Below, in pieces: positions 21,370 through 32,600 of a DNA stretch of 64,000 nt. The stretch comes from Pachyseris speciosa. Its lineage: Eukaryota > Cnidaria > Anthozoa > Scleractinia > Pachyseridae. Both the position numbers and the translations under genes were made by a program. Below the pieces are notes generated by a model. That model was not told the origin of the DNA and ran no database searches. It worked only from the letters and a program-made list of their open reading frames with translations. The DNA lies in the NCBI GenBank assembly GCA_016490735.1, contig JAEMWC010000003.1, positions 2,745,001-2,809,000 on the forward strand, given 5' to 3'. Numbering within the stretch: position 1 is the stretch's first letter; the number at the start of each line of letters is the position of its first letter.

Positions 21370-22240
21370 TAAGTAATGAACGAATCGAAGATTACATCGT
21401 CTGGTACGGATAAAGTTTCATCATTGCTATGGTGTGGATTAAATCCTGTTTGCACCTCTTGATTTGGTATAATAGTGATTGGAAGTGTTTTATCCCAGTT
21501 TTCGAGGAGAGGTCATTTTTTCTTCGGCTGTGTCGCTATTACGAAGTTTGCTTATTTGTTTCCAAGAGTCTTGGCTACGTTTTTAGCTTAGCTATAGTGC
21601 GTTAATTTCACTTAATAGCTGGGTTTTGTACCTTTTGTGAAATTGTTTCACGAGCCACTTGTATTTCTTTTTGAGGGCAAAGAATCCCTGTCGCAATTAC
21701 TGATGTGTTGTGGGATTATTTTCTTTGCTAGGTTTTGTAAAAGTTTCTTCACTTGTCTGCAAGAGTTATCGTACCACAGTTTGTCCTTTTTGGTATTTTT
21801 TCGGGTTTATTCGTTGGTATTAGGCTAAGGTTCGCCGCTTTTGTATGATTTCATTGAACTGACGTATGTCTTCATCTATTGAGCGGTAGCTTCCAGAATG
21901 AAATGACTGAAGCCTGTTTTGAATATCAGAGCTTGATAGTATACTCGTAAATTTGTCTTTTGAATCTTGCTTCCAGCAGAATCTCGTAATACGATTTTTA
22001 TAGTGGCCCCTTTTTTGTTGTCAATGAAATCGCAGTGTGTGACACTGCCAGCGGATGAAGCCAGTTTGAGTGCGATAGGGCAGTGATCAGAATGTGGAGT
22101 TAATTGTTGAACCTGATTTCCTAGTATTGAGTTTTGGAGTGCTTCGCTTGCTATTCCGTAGTCAATTGTGCTTGCCCGGGTATACTGATATGAAGTAAAT
22201 TTTCCGTCTTGATCCCCTGACTCGACCGTTTAGCATTCTT
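21370..22240 (-). pseudogene. LINE endonuclease fragment (5' part)
   Basis: The minus-strand translation shows A-S-T-I-D-Y-G-I-A-S near 22150 and L-T-P-H-S-D-H-C-P-I-A-L near 22090. The S-D-H signature marks the end of the APE-type endonuclease domain of non-LTR retrotransposons. The frame then decays. Together with 15490-15880 this is one LINE copy interrupted by a later DNA transposon. Confidence 0.75.
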
Positions 22241-22248
22241 AGCTTGTA

Positions 22249-22327
22249 TGTATGAATGAATGAATGAATGAATGAATGAATGAATGAATGAATGAATGAA
22301 TGAATGAATGAATGAATGAATGAATGA
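22249..22327. repeat. (TGAA)n microsatellite
   Basis: About twenty units of TGAA. It produces His/Ser/Phe repeat ORFs on the minus strand. Confidence 0.95.
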
Positions 22328-22794
22328 TGGGTGGATGAATGAATCTCTTTTCTGTTCTGAAACATTAAATGTGTGTATATACATACTATTTTTTGAAGTG
22401 GTTACATTTTTAAGGGGAAGTAAATATCATATCTTATCGTTATCATTTAATGTTTTAAAACGTGAGAATGTAGCTCAATTCTAATGTTATGGTAACCTGG
22501 ACAACACATCAAGAAGTGCCGTTCGTCCACTATATAGCCTCTATTGCAGATTAGGCATATTCTTTCGTCTATTGCGATTGGTGCTCATCTATTTTCGTAT
22601 TTTACAGTTTGCACTCGCAATGCCTTCATAGGCAGTTTTGTAATACTTATTCTATGTGCTGGCTTTCTGATAGTCTTGAGAAAGTCTTCTAGTTGGTAGG
22701 TAATGAATAAATGAATGAATGAATGATCAATTCAATGAACGAACAAAGGAACGAATGAAGGAACACAATTGACGATTTTTCTTTCGCTTGTTAG

Positions 22795-22919
22795 TTAACC
22801 ATGAGGCAGGAGCCGGAGAGATGTCAGCAGAAAGAGAAGGTATTCGGAAAGACGTCGAAGCAGCCATAAAGCTTCTCAAGGGAATAGATGAACATTTGAA
22901 ACGACATGACGCAAATTAA
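22795..22919 (+). pseudogene. Copy 1 terminal exon: cytoplasmic tail
   Basis: After an acceptor 'ttgttag', two bases complete a codon, as in the intact gene. The frame then reads E-M-S-A-E-R-E-G-I-R-K-D-V-E-A-A, matching M-L-S-E-R-E-I-N-R-K-D-V-V-A-A of the intact tail, and stops at TAA 22917-22919. This fixes the 3' end of the pseudogene more than 16 kb beyond its S2 exon. Confidence 0.8.
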
Positions 22920-22934
22920 TATCACTGAGACTTA

Positions 22935-23520
22935 GGGCCCATTTATATGGTCTCGGGTACCCGAGACAACCCTCCCCCCGAGACAACTTTACCGAGCGTT
23001 TATACGAGAATTGCGTGACCGAGACAAAGTTGACCCTACTTAGTTATTCAAAGCACGTCTCAAATTTACAAATCCTCATTTGCCCTTCTTTCTTTGTATT
23101 TCGTCGCTCTTTAATTGAATATCGTCAATATTGATTGAAAATTTCCTTTCTATGTTCATTTTTTTTCATAAAAGGGCCAGTGAGCCATCAGCCAATTCGA
23201 CGTTTATAACGTGTCACACATAACTTAGCTTCGTACTTAGCTCCGAATTAGTTTCTTCCCCGCTCTATCTGATCACTGTGGGTAATGCTGGCTTTTAAAA
23301 TGCAATTCCTTGAAATAAATTTGCGTTTTTTAACTCAAAAATTGGACCGAAATAACGTTTTTTCGCATACGCGCATATTTAATTTTCGGCCGTCTCGTCC
23401 CGGGTAGGCGAGACAAATTGTTTACATGAGAAAAAGCAGGGATGGCGTAGTGGTGAGAACACTCGCCTTCCACCAATGTGGCCGGGGTTCGATTCCCGGA
23501 CCCGACGTCATATGTGGGTT

Positions 23521-23564
<44 letters not shown>

Positions 23565-23914
23565 CGGGTACTCCGGTTTTCCCCTCTCCTCAAAAACCAA
23601 CACTTCTAAATTCCAATTGGATCCGGAATGCTCGAGCGTTTATTACATGAGCCCCCGGCTCGGGAGATTGGGCAACCACTCCCCACGTTATCGAGCTTAA
23701 ATAAATTACTTTACTTTTACTTTTACCAGGGTTACCCTACCTGCCGAGGCGAGACAACTCGCCTACCCGAGTTGTCTCGCCTACCCGAGTTGTCTCGCCC
23801 ATCTCATGTAAACGGTTTGTAGAACTTTTCAAAGAAATAAGTGGAAAAATAGCTCGCCAAGGGTAACTCGGGGGGAGGGCTGTCTCGGGTACCCGTGACC
23901 ATATAAACAGGCCC
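22935..23914. mobile_element. Tourist-like (PIF/Harbinger-type) MITE
   Basis: Left end 'gggcccatttatatgg' and right end 'ccatataaacaggccc' are inverse copies. The similarity continues through 'cgggtacccgagaca'. The 3-bp flank TTA is present on both sides, as expected for PIF/Harbinger-type elements. Interior words 'cgagacaac' recur as subterminal repeats. It encodes no transposase and carries a SINE (23435-23727). Confidence 0.8.
23435..23727 (+). mobile_element. tRNA-derived SINE with conserved central domain
   Basis: A tRNA-like head has A box 'tggcgtagtgg' and B box 'ggttcgattcc' (about 23440-23505). A GC-rich middle follows ('ctccgagaggtttttctccg'), then a tail ending in TTACTTT-type repeats. 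The middle resembles the deeply conserved SINE domain reported in cnidarians and other invertebrates (Nin-DC type), from memory. It is inserted inside the Tourist-like element. Confidence 0.7.
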
Positions 23915-23919
23915 TTAGG

Positions 23920-25150
23920 TTACACAATTAAAGTCCCCATCTTTTCAAACATAATTAACTAGAAAGTTATTTGAAGCATTTTTTTTTTTTTCAGTTAATG
24001 TTTATTTACGGCTGGTCATTAGGACTAATCGGTTTCAAGCAAATCGAATAGAGGGGAGAAACGGGGGAAAATGGCAAAACATCCCATCTTCGAAAGCCAC
24101 ATTAAACTTCTTAAAACGGAAGACATCAATTTTCTGTGTCGTAAAACAGTTTTGTTTCTCTTACCAGAAACCAGAACTTCTTAATCTGGTCTTGTTATGT
24201 TAATTAATATAACGAGACTAATATGTAAAAGATTTTTATACGTCAACATGATCGATTTAAACACGATCCTCTCCTCGCTGGCGAAAGTGGACGCCGACGA
24301 ACACTGGGAACAGCAGTTTAGGTTTAAATGTTTTTCGCCCTTTAAAACAACACTTCTATACATAAGATTTACACATTTCACATTTTAGAGGATTTTTTTA
24401 AATTCATTTTATATTTCGAATACATCACACGGAGATGATAAAAGTTGGAAGTAATGTGAATTTTCTTCAGGTCTAGTTTAAGCACAACAAACAAAACCAG
24501 TGAGATACGTTTAGGAAAACATTCAAAGAAGATCTCTTACACCGTTTTAGGAAAATGTTCCATGCGAGTTAACTCTCATGCTGTTGAATTTCACTGGCTT
24601 AAAATACATTAAAATACATAAAGCTGTTAATTACTTTCAAGCTACCAGTAGGCAAAATAACATGTCTAGTTTGGAAGTGGTGAAGAAACATCTTCCTGAA
24701 CTTGACGTGTTGCTTTTGTTGTTTTAGTTTTAGAAAGGAATGACATCAACTCTTTGGACACAATGAATACGGTATAATTATTAGCCATGGCATAGAGGGA
24801 TCCGGGCTCTGAGATTCGAATTGTTGCAAATACTTGGCCTCTCCTTTAATTGGGTAGATGAACGGGCAATGGCCGTTGCGAAAGAGGTCATAATACGCTA
24901 TTAGGTGGCTAAAGTACGTACACCTAAGCATATTTACCCGGTGTTGTGACTAGACTACTGCTGATACTCGTTTTCATTGTGGATAAGATAAATAATAAAA
25001 CGAAACTCTAGCAGGAGTAATGAGAGTGGAATGAAGAGATACTGGTAGCTGTAGGTACCTCTTAACTTTGCCTGATATTTATCAAAAGTCAGGAATAAAA
25101 GTAATGAGGACAAGTTTTGTGTTTCTCATTTTTCACTCCCCTATAGCTTC
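23920..25150. other. Intergenic, nothing recognised
   Basis: Lies between the convergent 3' ends of the pseudogene and the intact receptor. Only short ORFs without domains. 'gccatggcatagagg' near 24784 recurs at about 43664. Confidence 0.4.
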
Positions 25151-25155
25151 ATTAA

Positions 25156-26095
25156 CCCTTTGAGTACCAATTTATTGCATTTTTTTGGGAAATTTTTAGT
25201 GATAATTAGTCTGGAGGACTAATCTTCTCCATTTAAGAAGTTGCGATGGAAATAACAGCGGGCTTGTGTCACTGTGGGCTCACTCTAAAGGTGTGACGTC
25301 ACGCACATTAGCGGCTGCTGTTCGTTTACCGAGTCAACAAGCTTGATTGTGGTAAATTTGCCGCTTTATGAGGTTTTTTCGAGCCATTTTCCTCCACAAA
25401 GGCCCCCAGGCTGGCATCCTTAAGCTGGAATGTGGGTAAAGGAAAGCCTTTGAAAGAAGCCAGAGGTGAGAGACGGTTTCTTGCTGAATGAGACGCTAAA
25501 TCTGCTTCGTAGCCAATATGGCGGTGGATGGCCGAAGCTGTCTCTCTGCTAACCATGTGGAAGGATTCCAGGACCTACCAAGGCAATTTGGGCTAGTTTT
25601 GACTGGTAAAAAGTTCAATCGACGTCATATTTTCCTGGTAGTACTGGGTGGCCCGACACTTACAAAAAAAAACTTGGAAATAGGAAATGGAAGGGTTCTA
25701 TGTTCGTGGAATAGTTGCCTTTCCCAGAATCCTTTTGGGGCGTGAACAAGACAACTTGAGATACGCGAGATTGGCTCCAATAAAATGGCTAAAGCGTGGC
25801 TTGTGGAAGAAGTGAGAGGAAAATTTTCCTCCAGATGCCAAGGTCTGGCTTTAAGGTTTGCTGTAAATGTAGAATTTTGATTTTTGGGCAATGTTTATTA
25901 TTAAAAAGTTGACCACGAAAATGTGTCATTTTTGGTGTTGTTCTTTGGTCAAAAGACTAGCAAAAATTGCAAAAAGCATCATTTAGTGCTATTTACACAT
26001 TATTATGTCTTTGTGACAAAATGTAAACAAGAAATAAATCATAAAAGCAAAAGCGGTATATTTTACGCAAATATGCGTCTTATGGAGCCAAAGGG
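25156..26095. mobile_element. TTAA-flanked non-autonomous transposon
   Basis: Ends 'ccctttgagtacc' and 'ggagccaaaggg' are imperfect inverse copies, each flanked outside by TTAA (25152-25155 and 26096-26099). TTAA duplication with a CCC start fits piggyBac-type or Kolobok-type elements. No transposase ORF is visible. Confidence 0.75.
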
Positions 26096-26554
26096 TTAAG
26101 CTGAAATTTGTCATATGTGTAAAAGCAATAAATGTGTCTTTATACATTACTTAATTGCTTACCTGCAATACCGTACAGATTGTTAAGAAAGCCGCGGCCC
26201 CGAAAGTAAAGGGAACCACTTCTTTTGGAATTTACAATATGCTGTATACTATTGAAATTAAGTCAAAGCATAACCGGCTACACTTTTTTCACACTTTTGT
26301 GGCTATGTTACTACATAATATTTATCATCCTACTGGAGTCTTGTGCCAATACGAATAATGATTCCTTGCATACAAAAAGAAACAAATGGCATATTCTTTA
26401 AAAGTCGCACTCTCCGAATTATTACTCTGAGCTTGAACGAGAAACACGTTATCCAAATCACGCGTCTGCAACAACTCTAGCCCTTACGCGCATCCGTCGT
26501 TTGAGCGACTTCCAAAACTACCTAGGAGGCAGCATGCAACATTTTAACGAACAA

Positions 26555-26682
26555 CTAAAACTTCGACACTTTAGCCTCCAGGGTATTTAAGTGTTCCTCC
26601 ATTTGTTTGAGAAGCGCTCTCGCTGCCACCACATCTTTGCGATTGATTTCTCTTTCCGATAACATCCCACTGTTAAACGTAC
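26555..26682 (-). CDS. Intact receptor exon 7: cytoplasmic tail and stop
   Basis: 128 nt. Two bases complete a Gly codon, then T-F-N-S-G-M-L-S-E-R-E-I-N-R-K-D-V-V-A-A and a Lys/Glu-rich helix ending K-V-S-K-F. The stop TAG is at 26555-26557. Acceptor 'attatag'. Confidence 0.85.
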
Positions 26683-29600
26683 CTATAATCAAGCAAAACG
26701 TTAATCCCGAGATAGACTGAAGCTGAAAAAAATATATTTGCCTCTAAATGAATCTTGCTATAATAGATGAGGGTGACAATGCGCTGGTTCTCAAGACCTA
26801 CAGTTATCGATATAATCTTGAATCAACATATGTTTAGTTTGATTTTCCGAGAAATCAAAGTCCTGCATTATTTTATACTGACAAAAAAAAGTTTAGGATA
26901 ATTTTCCTTGTGGTTGTGCCTAAATATCTTCCTATTTAGCTGGAGCTACAGAGAGAAGCTGAAACTTTTGAAAGAAATATTAATTTAGCAGCCTATCCAA
27001 AAATATACTGTGAAAGTGTCGTGATATAGGGGCTAAATTCAAAATTCTCACAGGATTAGCGTGTCACATTACATTGCAGTGCTGGCATCACATGTAAACA
27101 ACAATGTTAATCATTCTTGTGTCCCATTTTTCCATCAGTGTTTCGTAGACAACAGTAAATTACAAAAGTGCAAAGGCAAAAGTAACAGTGATCTAAGAAA
27201 GTGCTTACATCTCCTTGATTCAATAAGATATGGAATTCATGACTAGAGTAACTAACCTAATTCGACATCCTCTTTAATTTCAGTCTTTTTTCTGGAGAAT
27301 ATATCCCACAATGTACCTAATAGCAGTAAACCACCAAACACTCCAAGCGATATGTAGATGAACTGCTTAACAAATTGGGCTGAATCGTCAAACAGGCTGA
27401 CGCTCTTGGTAGGCTTCTGCTGATTCAACTATTGGTGATAAAAAGAAACTTGTTATATGAAAGCAGTGAATAAACTAATAATAAGAACAAATGAGAACGA
27501 TCAAACAAACAATTCAATGGATTGACGGACGATCGGAACGACGTGTTCCTGGATAAAAACATAGGTGGGCCATTCTGGGTGAATAGAGTTTGAAATGCGT
27601 CGACGTAATATACTAACGGCGTTTGGGTCATTGCGCTTCTGATTTATAAGGATGAACTATAAAAGCAAGAGGTCACTGCCTGCCATTCACACCGTAGCAG
27701 CTGGCGCCGGTAACATTTGACCTATGCATTATCAGAAAAACAACAACAACAACAACAACAAAAACACCTTGCCCACTTCTAAAACTCATCCGCATTGACA
27801 GGCGTTTTAAACATTTAACCAGGCGCAACGGCCATTATTTTGTGCATAATATATAACTTAAGCCTGGTACTGGCATTTATATAGTAAATAGAGCGCCATA
27901 GTATCGGCAGAGCGAGGCGAAAATAAAGCGGCGAAAAATGGAGTGGGAGCTTGCATTGGGACGAGCCGCGGGAAGGAATGCCTGTAAAACTTTCTTTAAA
28001 AAGCTATTTTCGCCCACTTGATCACCTGGAGTGACAGCCCAAAACTACTTACTTTCTCCGTGTTAAGGGTCAATTATCAACTGCGTAATTTGAACAACGT
28101 ACGTGCTCCAAAGAGAAAGATACTCGGATCCTGCAAGCTGCAAATAGCCGCGGAAAGGCCTTCTTTCAGCAGAGAGCGGTAGCTTTTCTTGTCAGGGTTA
28201 TTCCAAGGCCGATTCCGCACGAAGCGTTCAGGACACGTGAGAAATAAACCGATCAACAATCGATATTTCAAATAAGGTCACACTTAGCTAGGATAAGGTT
28301 GGATGATAACAATATTCCGGCAAATTAAGTTTGAAACGAATAATGCTGTAGCTGTCCGATTCGAAAAAAAAAAAGGCGTCAGGCGCTAAGTATTTAGACC
28401 GTAAAGTACCGGAGAAACAAAGTTTACCGCGTATCTCCTTCCTACAGTTCTTCTCTCCGTTATATTGGCAACCAGCTCTCAGCTGTAGGGCTTCGGTACA
28501 TGATTTCACACCTTCCAGTCTTCTCTGCAGTCTCGTCAAACCCTTCATGATCATCTAGTCCGATGACCATCGCGGTTACTCCAACTGCGTTATTAAACTG
28601 CTTGATCTTTTATTATGGCGATGAGAGGAGTAACCACGTTGATCGTTGAAACAGTTCCTGGATCTCGTCCGTTTAACGCGTTAACTATGCGTGGAAAGAC
28701 CTGAAAATCAAACTCTTTCCGAAACGCGTTGGAAGGATTGTGAAAACGTCTCTTCCAGCGACAAGATTTTCAGGATTCTCCAAACAATCTACTTGCTCTT
28801 TGCGAAGCGAAACGATGATGTTTAGTTGTTTACTACCATGAAACGTATCAACTGATACGCCTTGTTTCCTCTGACCGCGTTTCTCTTCAAGCTTTGTGTT
28901 GATAGCAGATGTCAAACCGATCAATCAGGGGATCATACCAGATTCTGGTATACCAGAAAGACGTTTCTAAAGAAATTTTTTTCCGGGCGTTCCTACCTTT
29001 CCGTGCCGTCCCTTTTTTGCGCTGCTTTATTTTCGCCTCCCTCTGCTGGTACTATCGCGCTTTGTTTACTATCTGAACACCTGGAACAGGCTAATGCAAC
29101 TTTTGTAACCAGCTCTTCCTTTTTATTATGTATGTTGATTCTTGAAAGTTAACCTGAGAAATTAACCCATGATATGGTCTCATTATACTTATTCCTTCCC
29201 AAGCCCTTTAATCAGGTAATCTAAATTAGTATTGCAGACTAAATAAAAAAAGCCAGAGTTTGTTTTTGGTAGCCAGGAATTGACGAAAAAAAAAAACATT
29301 TCCTAAACTTGCCTTATATGTTGAAGTTATCGTTTGGACCTTCCTCCAAATATCTGAGCGATGAAAATTCAAACAATCCGCGAGATCAGTTCTATCCTTG
29401 GAAAAGATCACTCCAACATCCCTGCGGAATTCGAACTTTGTCACTATGATCAGTGATTTAAGTTTCTCCCTTGACTGGTAGTAGGAAGCCGCATAGTGAT
29501 CCAACAACATTCCTTGAATTTCCTTCGAATCCAGGTCTTGAATTAGCTCTTCAATGTTAGTGTATACTGAGAAGAAAAAGGGAATTATTCTCGTTTAAAT

Positions 29601-32600
29601 ACTTTGCTCTGTAGAATTAATTGCACACCTTTACGCCATTTGGGAAAGAAGAGACACCGTAGAACAAAAAAGTGTCTCTATTTGATTCTAGTACTACTGA
29701 GTACCCAGTACTTATTTCGATCTCTTGTAACAAGAAAACTATGCTTACAATACGAAAACGTAAAGCTTGTGGGATGTGGCTGGAGTGACAAGGATACTTC
29801 ACAAATTAATGTGATCAAGTAAACTGAAGCCACTCAAAAGGCACTAAGGCCACAAGGTAGCGGGCATTACCCCTTAAATCTACCAAAGCAAAGATTGAGC
29901 CCAAGCATTAGCAGCCATGGACAGCTGTTTCGCCTTGTTCGGCCTCATCAGCATGGCACTCCTGTCACATCCCACAAGCTTTACGTTTTCATTGCTCGTT
30001 TTATTGATATGTGGGTACTTGAGCCTGAGCATTAGCTATGCCATGCTGATGAGGCCTAACAAGGACGAAACAGCTGTCCATGGCTGCTAATGCTTGGGCT
30101 CAATCTTTGCTTTGGTAGATTTAAGGGGTAATGCCCGCTACCTTGTGGCCTTAGTGCCTTTTGAGTGGCTTCAGTTTACTTGATCACATTAATTTGTGAA
30201 GTATCCTTATGGTTGCAATACTCGCGTCACAGAGAAAAGTTTAGCGAACGTGGTAGGAACAAAGTGTTTGACTTGTATCATGCCAAGAATGGTAGTCCGA
30301 AATAATGGGTGGTAATAAATATCAAGTGTGGATTTTGCCTCCAAATGACCACAAAATCGTACAGTTAGATAAATTCGTCTTTTAATATCCATGTACGTAT
30401 ATTCCATATGTCCAGTCATTATACTGATACTTCGATTTTGGCACTGATTAGTTCAAACTTTAAAGAGAAATACCTTGAGGATCGGCACCCTCATGCAGTG
30501 CGTGCTTGTACTCTGTTCCATTGCTTAACACTCCAACCTAATATTATAATTTCATATTTGAGGTAAGATACACGACATTCATATCTTATTTAACCCATAA
30601 TTATTGGTAACTTCACTGTACGTTGTTGTTTATGCTTTTCGGAATACTCTCCTTTATTTCACTTGGTAGAGCGACCCAGCAGAATATAACCCAACCATTT
30701 TTGGCTGAAACTCGATTGGGCCTGGGAATGACGTTTGTGAGGGATTTATTTACGATACTCTGGAAAGGAAAATGATTCGCATTCGAAGTAGAATGATGTT
30801 TTACAGAATGACAAGAGCGTAATGAGCGTATTATTAAACCATATTTCCTTCCCTAGCAATGAATGAATCGTCATCAAGTCGCACTGGAGCCGTTCACAAA
30901 GTTTGTTCGAGCCATTTTTATGTTGCCTGATAATATGTCAGCAAACTATACCCAACGTACGCGCCCTCAACTATTTCGAATAATTGGAAGTTCTTAATAT
31001 GGTTGAAAAATTCGATCAACCAAATCATTCTAAAACGGATTAGAAAAAAATAGAAACGAAAAGAGCCAGGGAACCAAAGGTGGTTGCCTCAAAGGGTACA
31101 AGGCGTAGTATATGGCGCCAAATGTGATCAAAACGATCGTTATCTGTGCACGTGAAAAACATTTCTTTTCGCCACGATAATTATATTTAGTAAGCAGTTA
31201 TTACCAGGTATACTCATACCCTCCCTATCGTGAATGAATAAGTTCTTCGTGTGTAACAAACATTATGAACTTCAAAAGTACAATATGTTTCACAGGCGAA
31301 AAAGTCACAATTTATATGTGATCACAAGTTGGGACCAAAAAAGGCAAAGCATCGTTTTATTACACGTCCTAATATATATTTCAAGAACGATTTATCTCAA
31401 GGATAGCAATCTTTTTTGTCACATTTGGCGCCTTATATAGAGTTGACCTCGGCTGCATAGCCAGGTTACAACATATTTCTATCAGGCTTGCCATTATCCT
31501 CCCATCACCGTTTATGGTCTTTGGAATCAGAGTCATTTATTCATCTAAACTGAGTTTAAGACAAAAACGCCAGATGGTTAGTACTTATACTTATTATGGT
31601 CAAAACTTTAAGCATTGAAACCAACCTTTAATCCAACAAGACTACTTGGTGTTAGTTCTAAGGACACAGCTGTCAAGGCTGAGGTAACAGTAGCTGTAAA
31701 GATTGCCATGGCGATCAGACCCAACATGATCCAGATAATGGAGAAAATGCGAGCAACGATCGACTTTGGTGATTTGTCTCCGTACCTGATGGACAACAAA
31801 AGGAAAAAAAAAGAAAAAATCTGCTTTTCTTGGCATGAATTGAAAAAAAAATTGAACAGGAATTTTTTTCTAGGATTGTGTACTGGGAAAATTGGTTAGT
31901 GTGACACTAGTTAGCGGTTAGCGTTAATCCCCCTAAAGTGAGTAACTTGCTTTTTTGTCACTTATTCAAATTATTAAACTTCCACTGACCGATAAATTGG
32001 ACTCGATCGCTCACCTTGCTTAATTTTAACCCAGTTGTAGAAATTCTTCTCATTCTAAATGCAGCGTTTACTTTCGGTGTGGTATGTAGCTTTAAAAAAT
32101 GTATAGTCTATTGTCTGATTCTAAGTTTACTAACTGATTATAAGTATTATTCTAGCTAAAACTGTTCATGGCTGGGTTGGCCAATTCTGGCTCAACTAGA
32201 TTTTTCCTCAAACCCCTGGCTTCCTAAAAAAAAACCCTTCGTATAGATATACTTGGTGTTAATTTGCCGCCACCCTATCTACCCTCCACGTTGTTTATTA
32301 GACTTATGCATTGATTTTTCTGTCTGATGTTTTGAATTCGGATTCCGCCAGTTCTCGTTTTCTTCAATAAGCACGTACATTGTTCCTTTTTTTATTTACC
32401 TATTCAGCCACGCACTATCATTCTATGTGATCCTGATCTTTACGACATCTTTTAAAGTTCTCATTTGGATAGTGTTCTTCTAACTCTGACCACTTCCAAA
32501 TAACTACTGCTGCTTAAAAACGTTTCTCGAATTTTGCAATCCAAGTAGGTAGATTTTAATTTATATAGGTCGTAATAAAATCTTATCTGTTCATCAAGCA

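Larger units (their letters stand above)
2927..22919 (+). pseudogene. K+-filter glutamate-receptor-like pseudogene (copy 1)
   Basis: A broken plus-strand paralogue of the intact receptor at 26555-37193. Recognisable exons are 2927-3460 (leader, S1, M1), 3991-4071 (pore), 4948-5107 (M3 and start of S2), 5485-5548 and 6057-6310 (S2) and 22795-22919 (cytoplasmic tail). Exon phases and order match the intact gene. No M4 exon was found between 6311 and 22794, where Penelope-like, LINE and DNA-transposon sequence now fills the intron. Lesions by comparison with the intact copy: CAA to TAA at 3233-3235, a 14-bp deletion in the pore exon, an acceptor shifted by one base before exon 3, a donor changed from GT to GC after exon 3, and a TGA in exon 5 (about 6095). 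Several independent breaks make a full-length product very unlikely, although the first exon alone could encode a short secreted S1 fragment. The leader begins M-R-Y-I-I-I-V-L. Confidence 0.88.
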
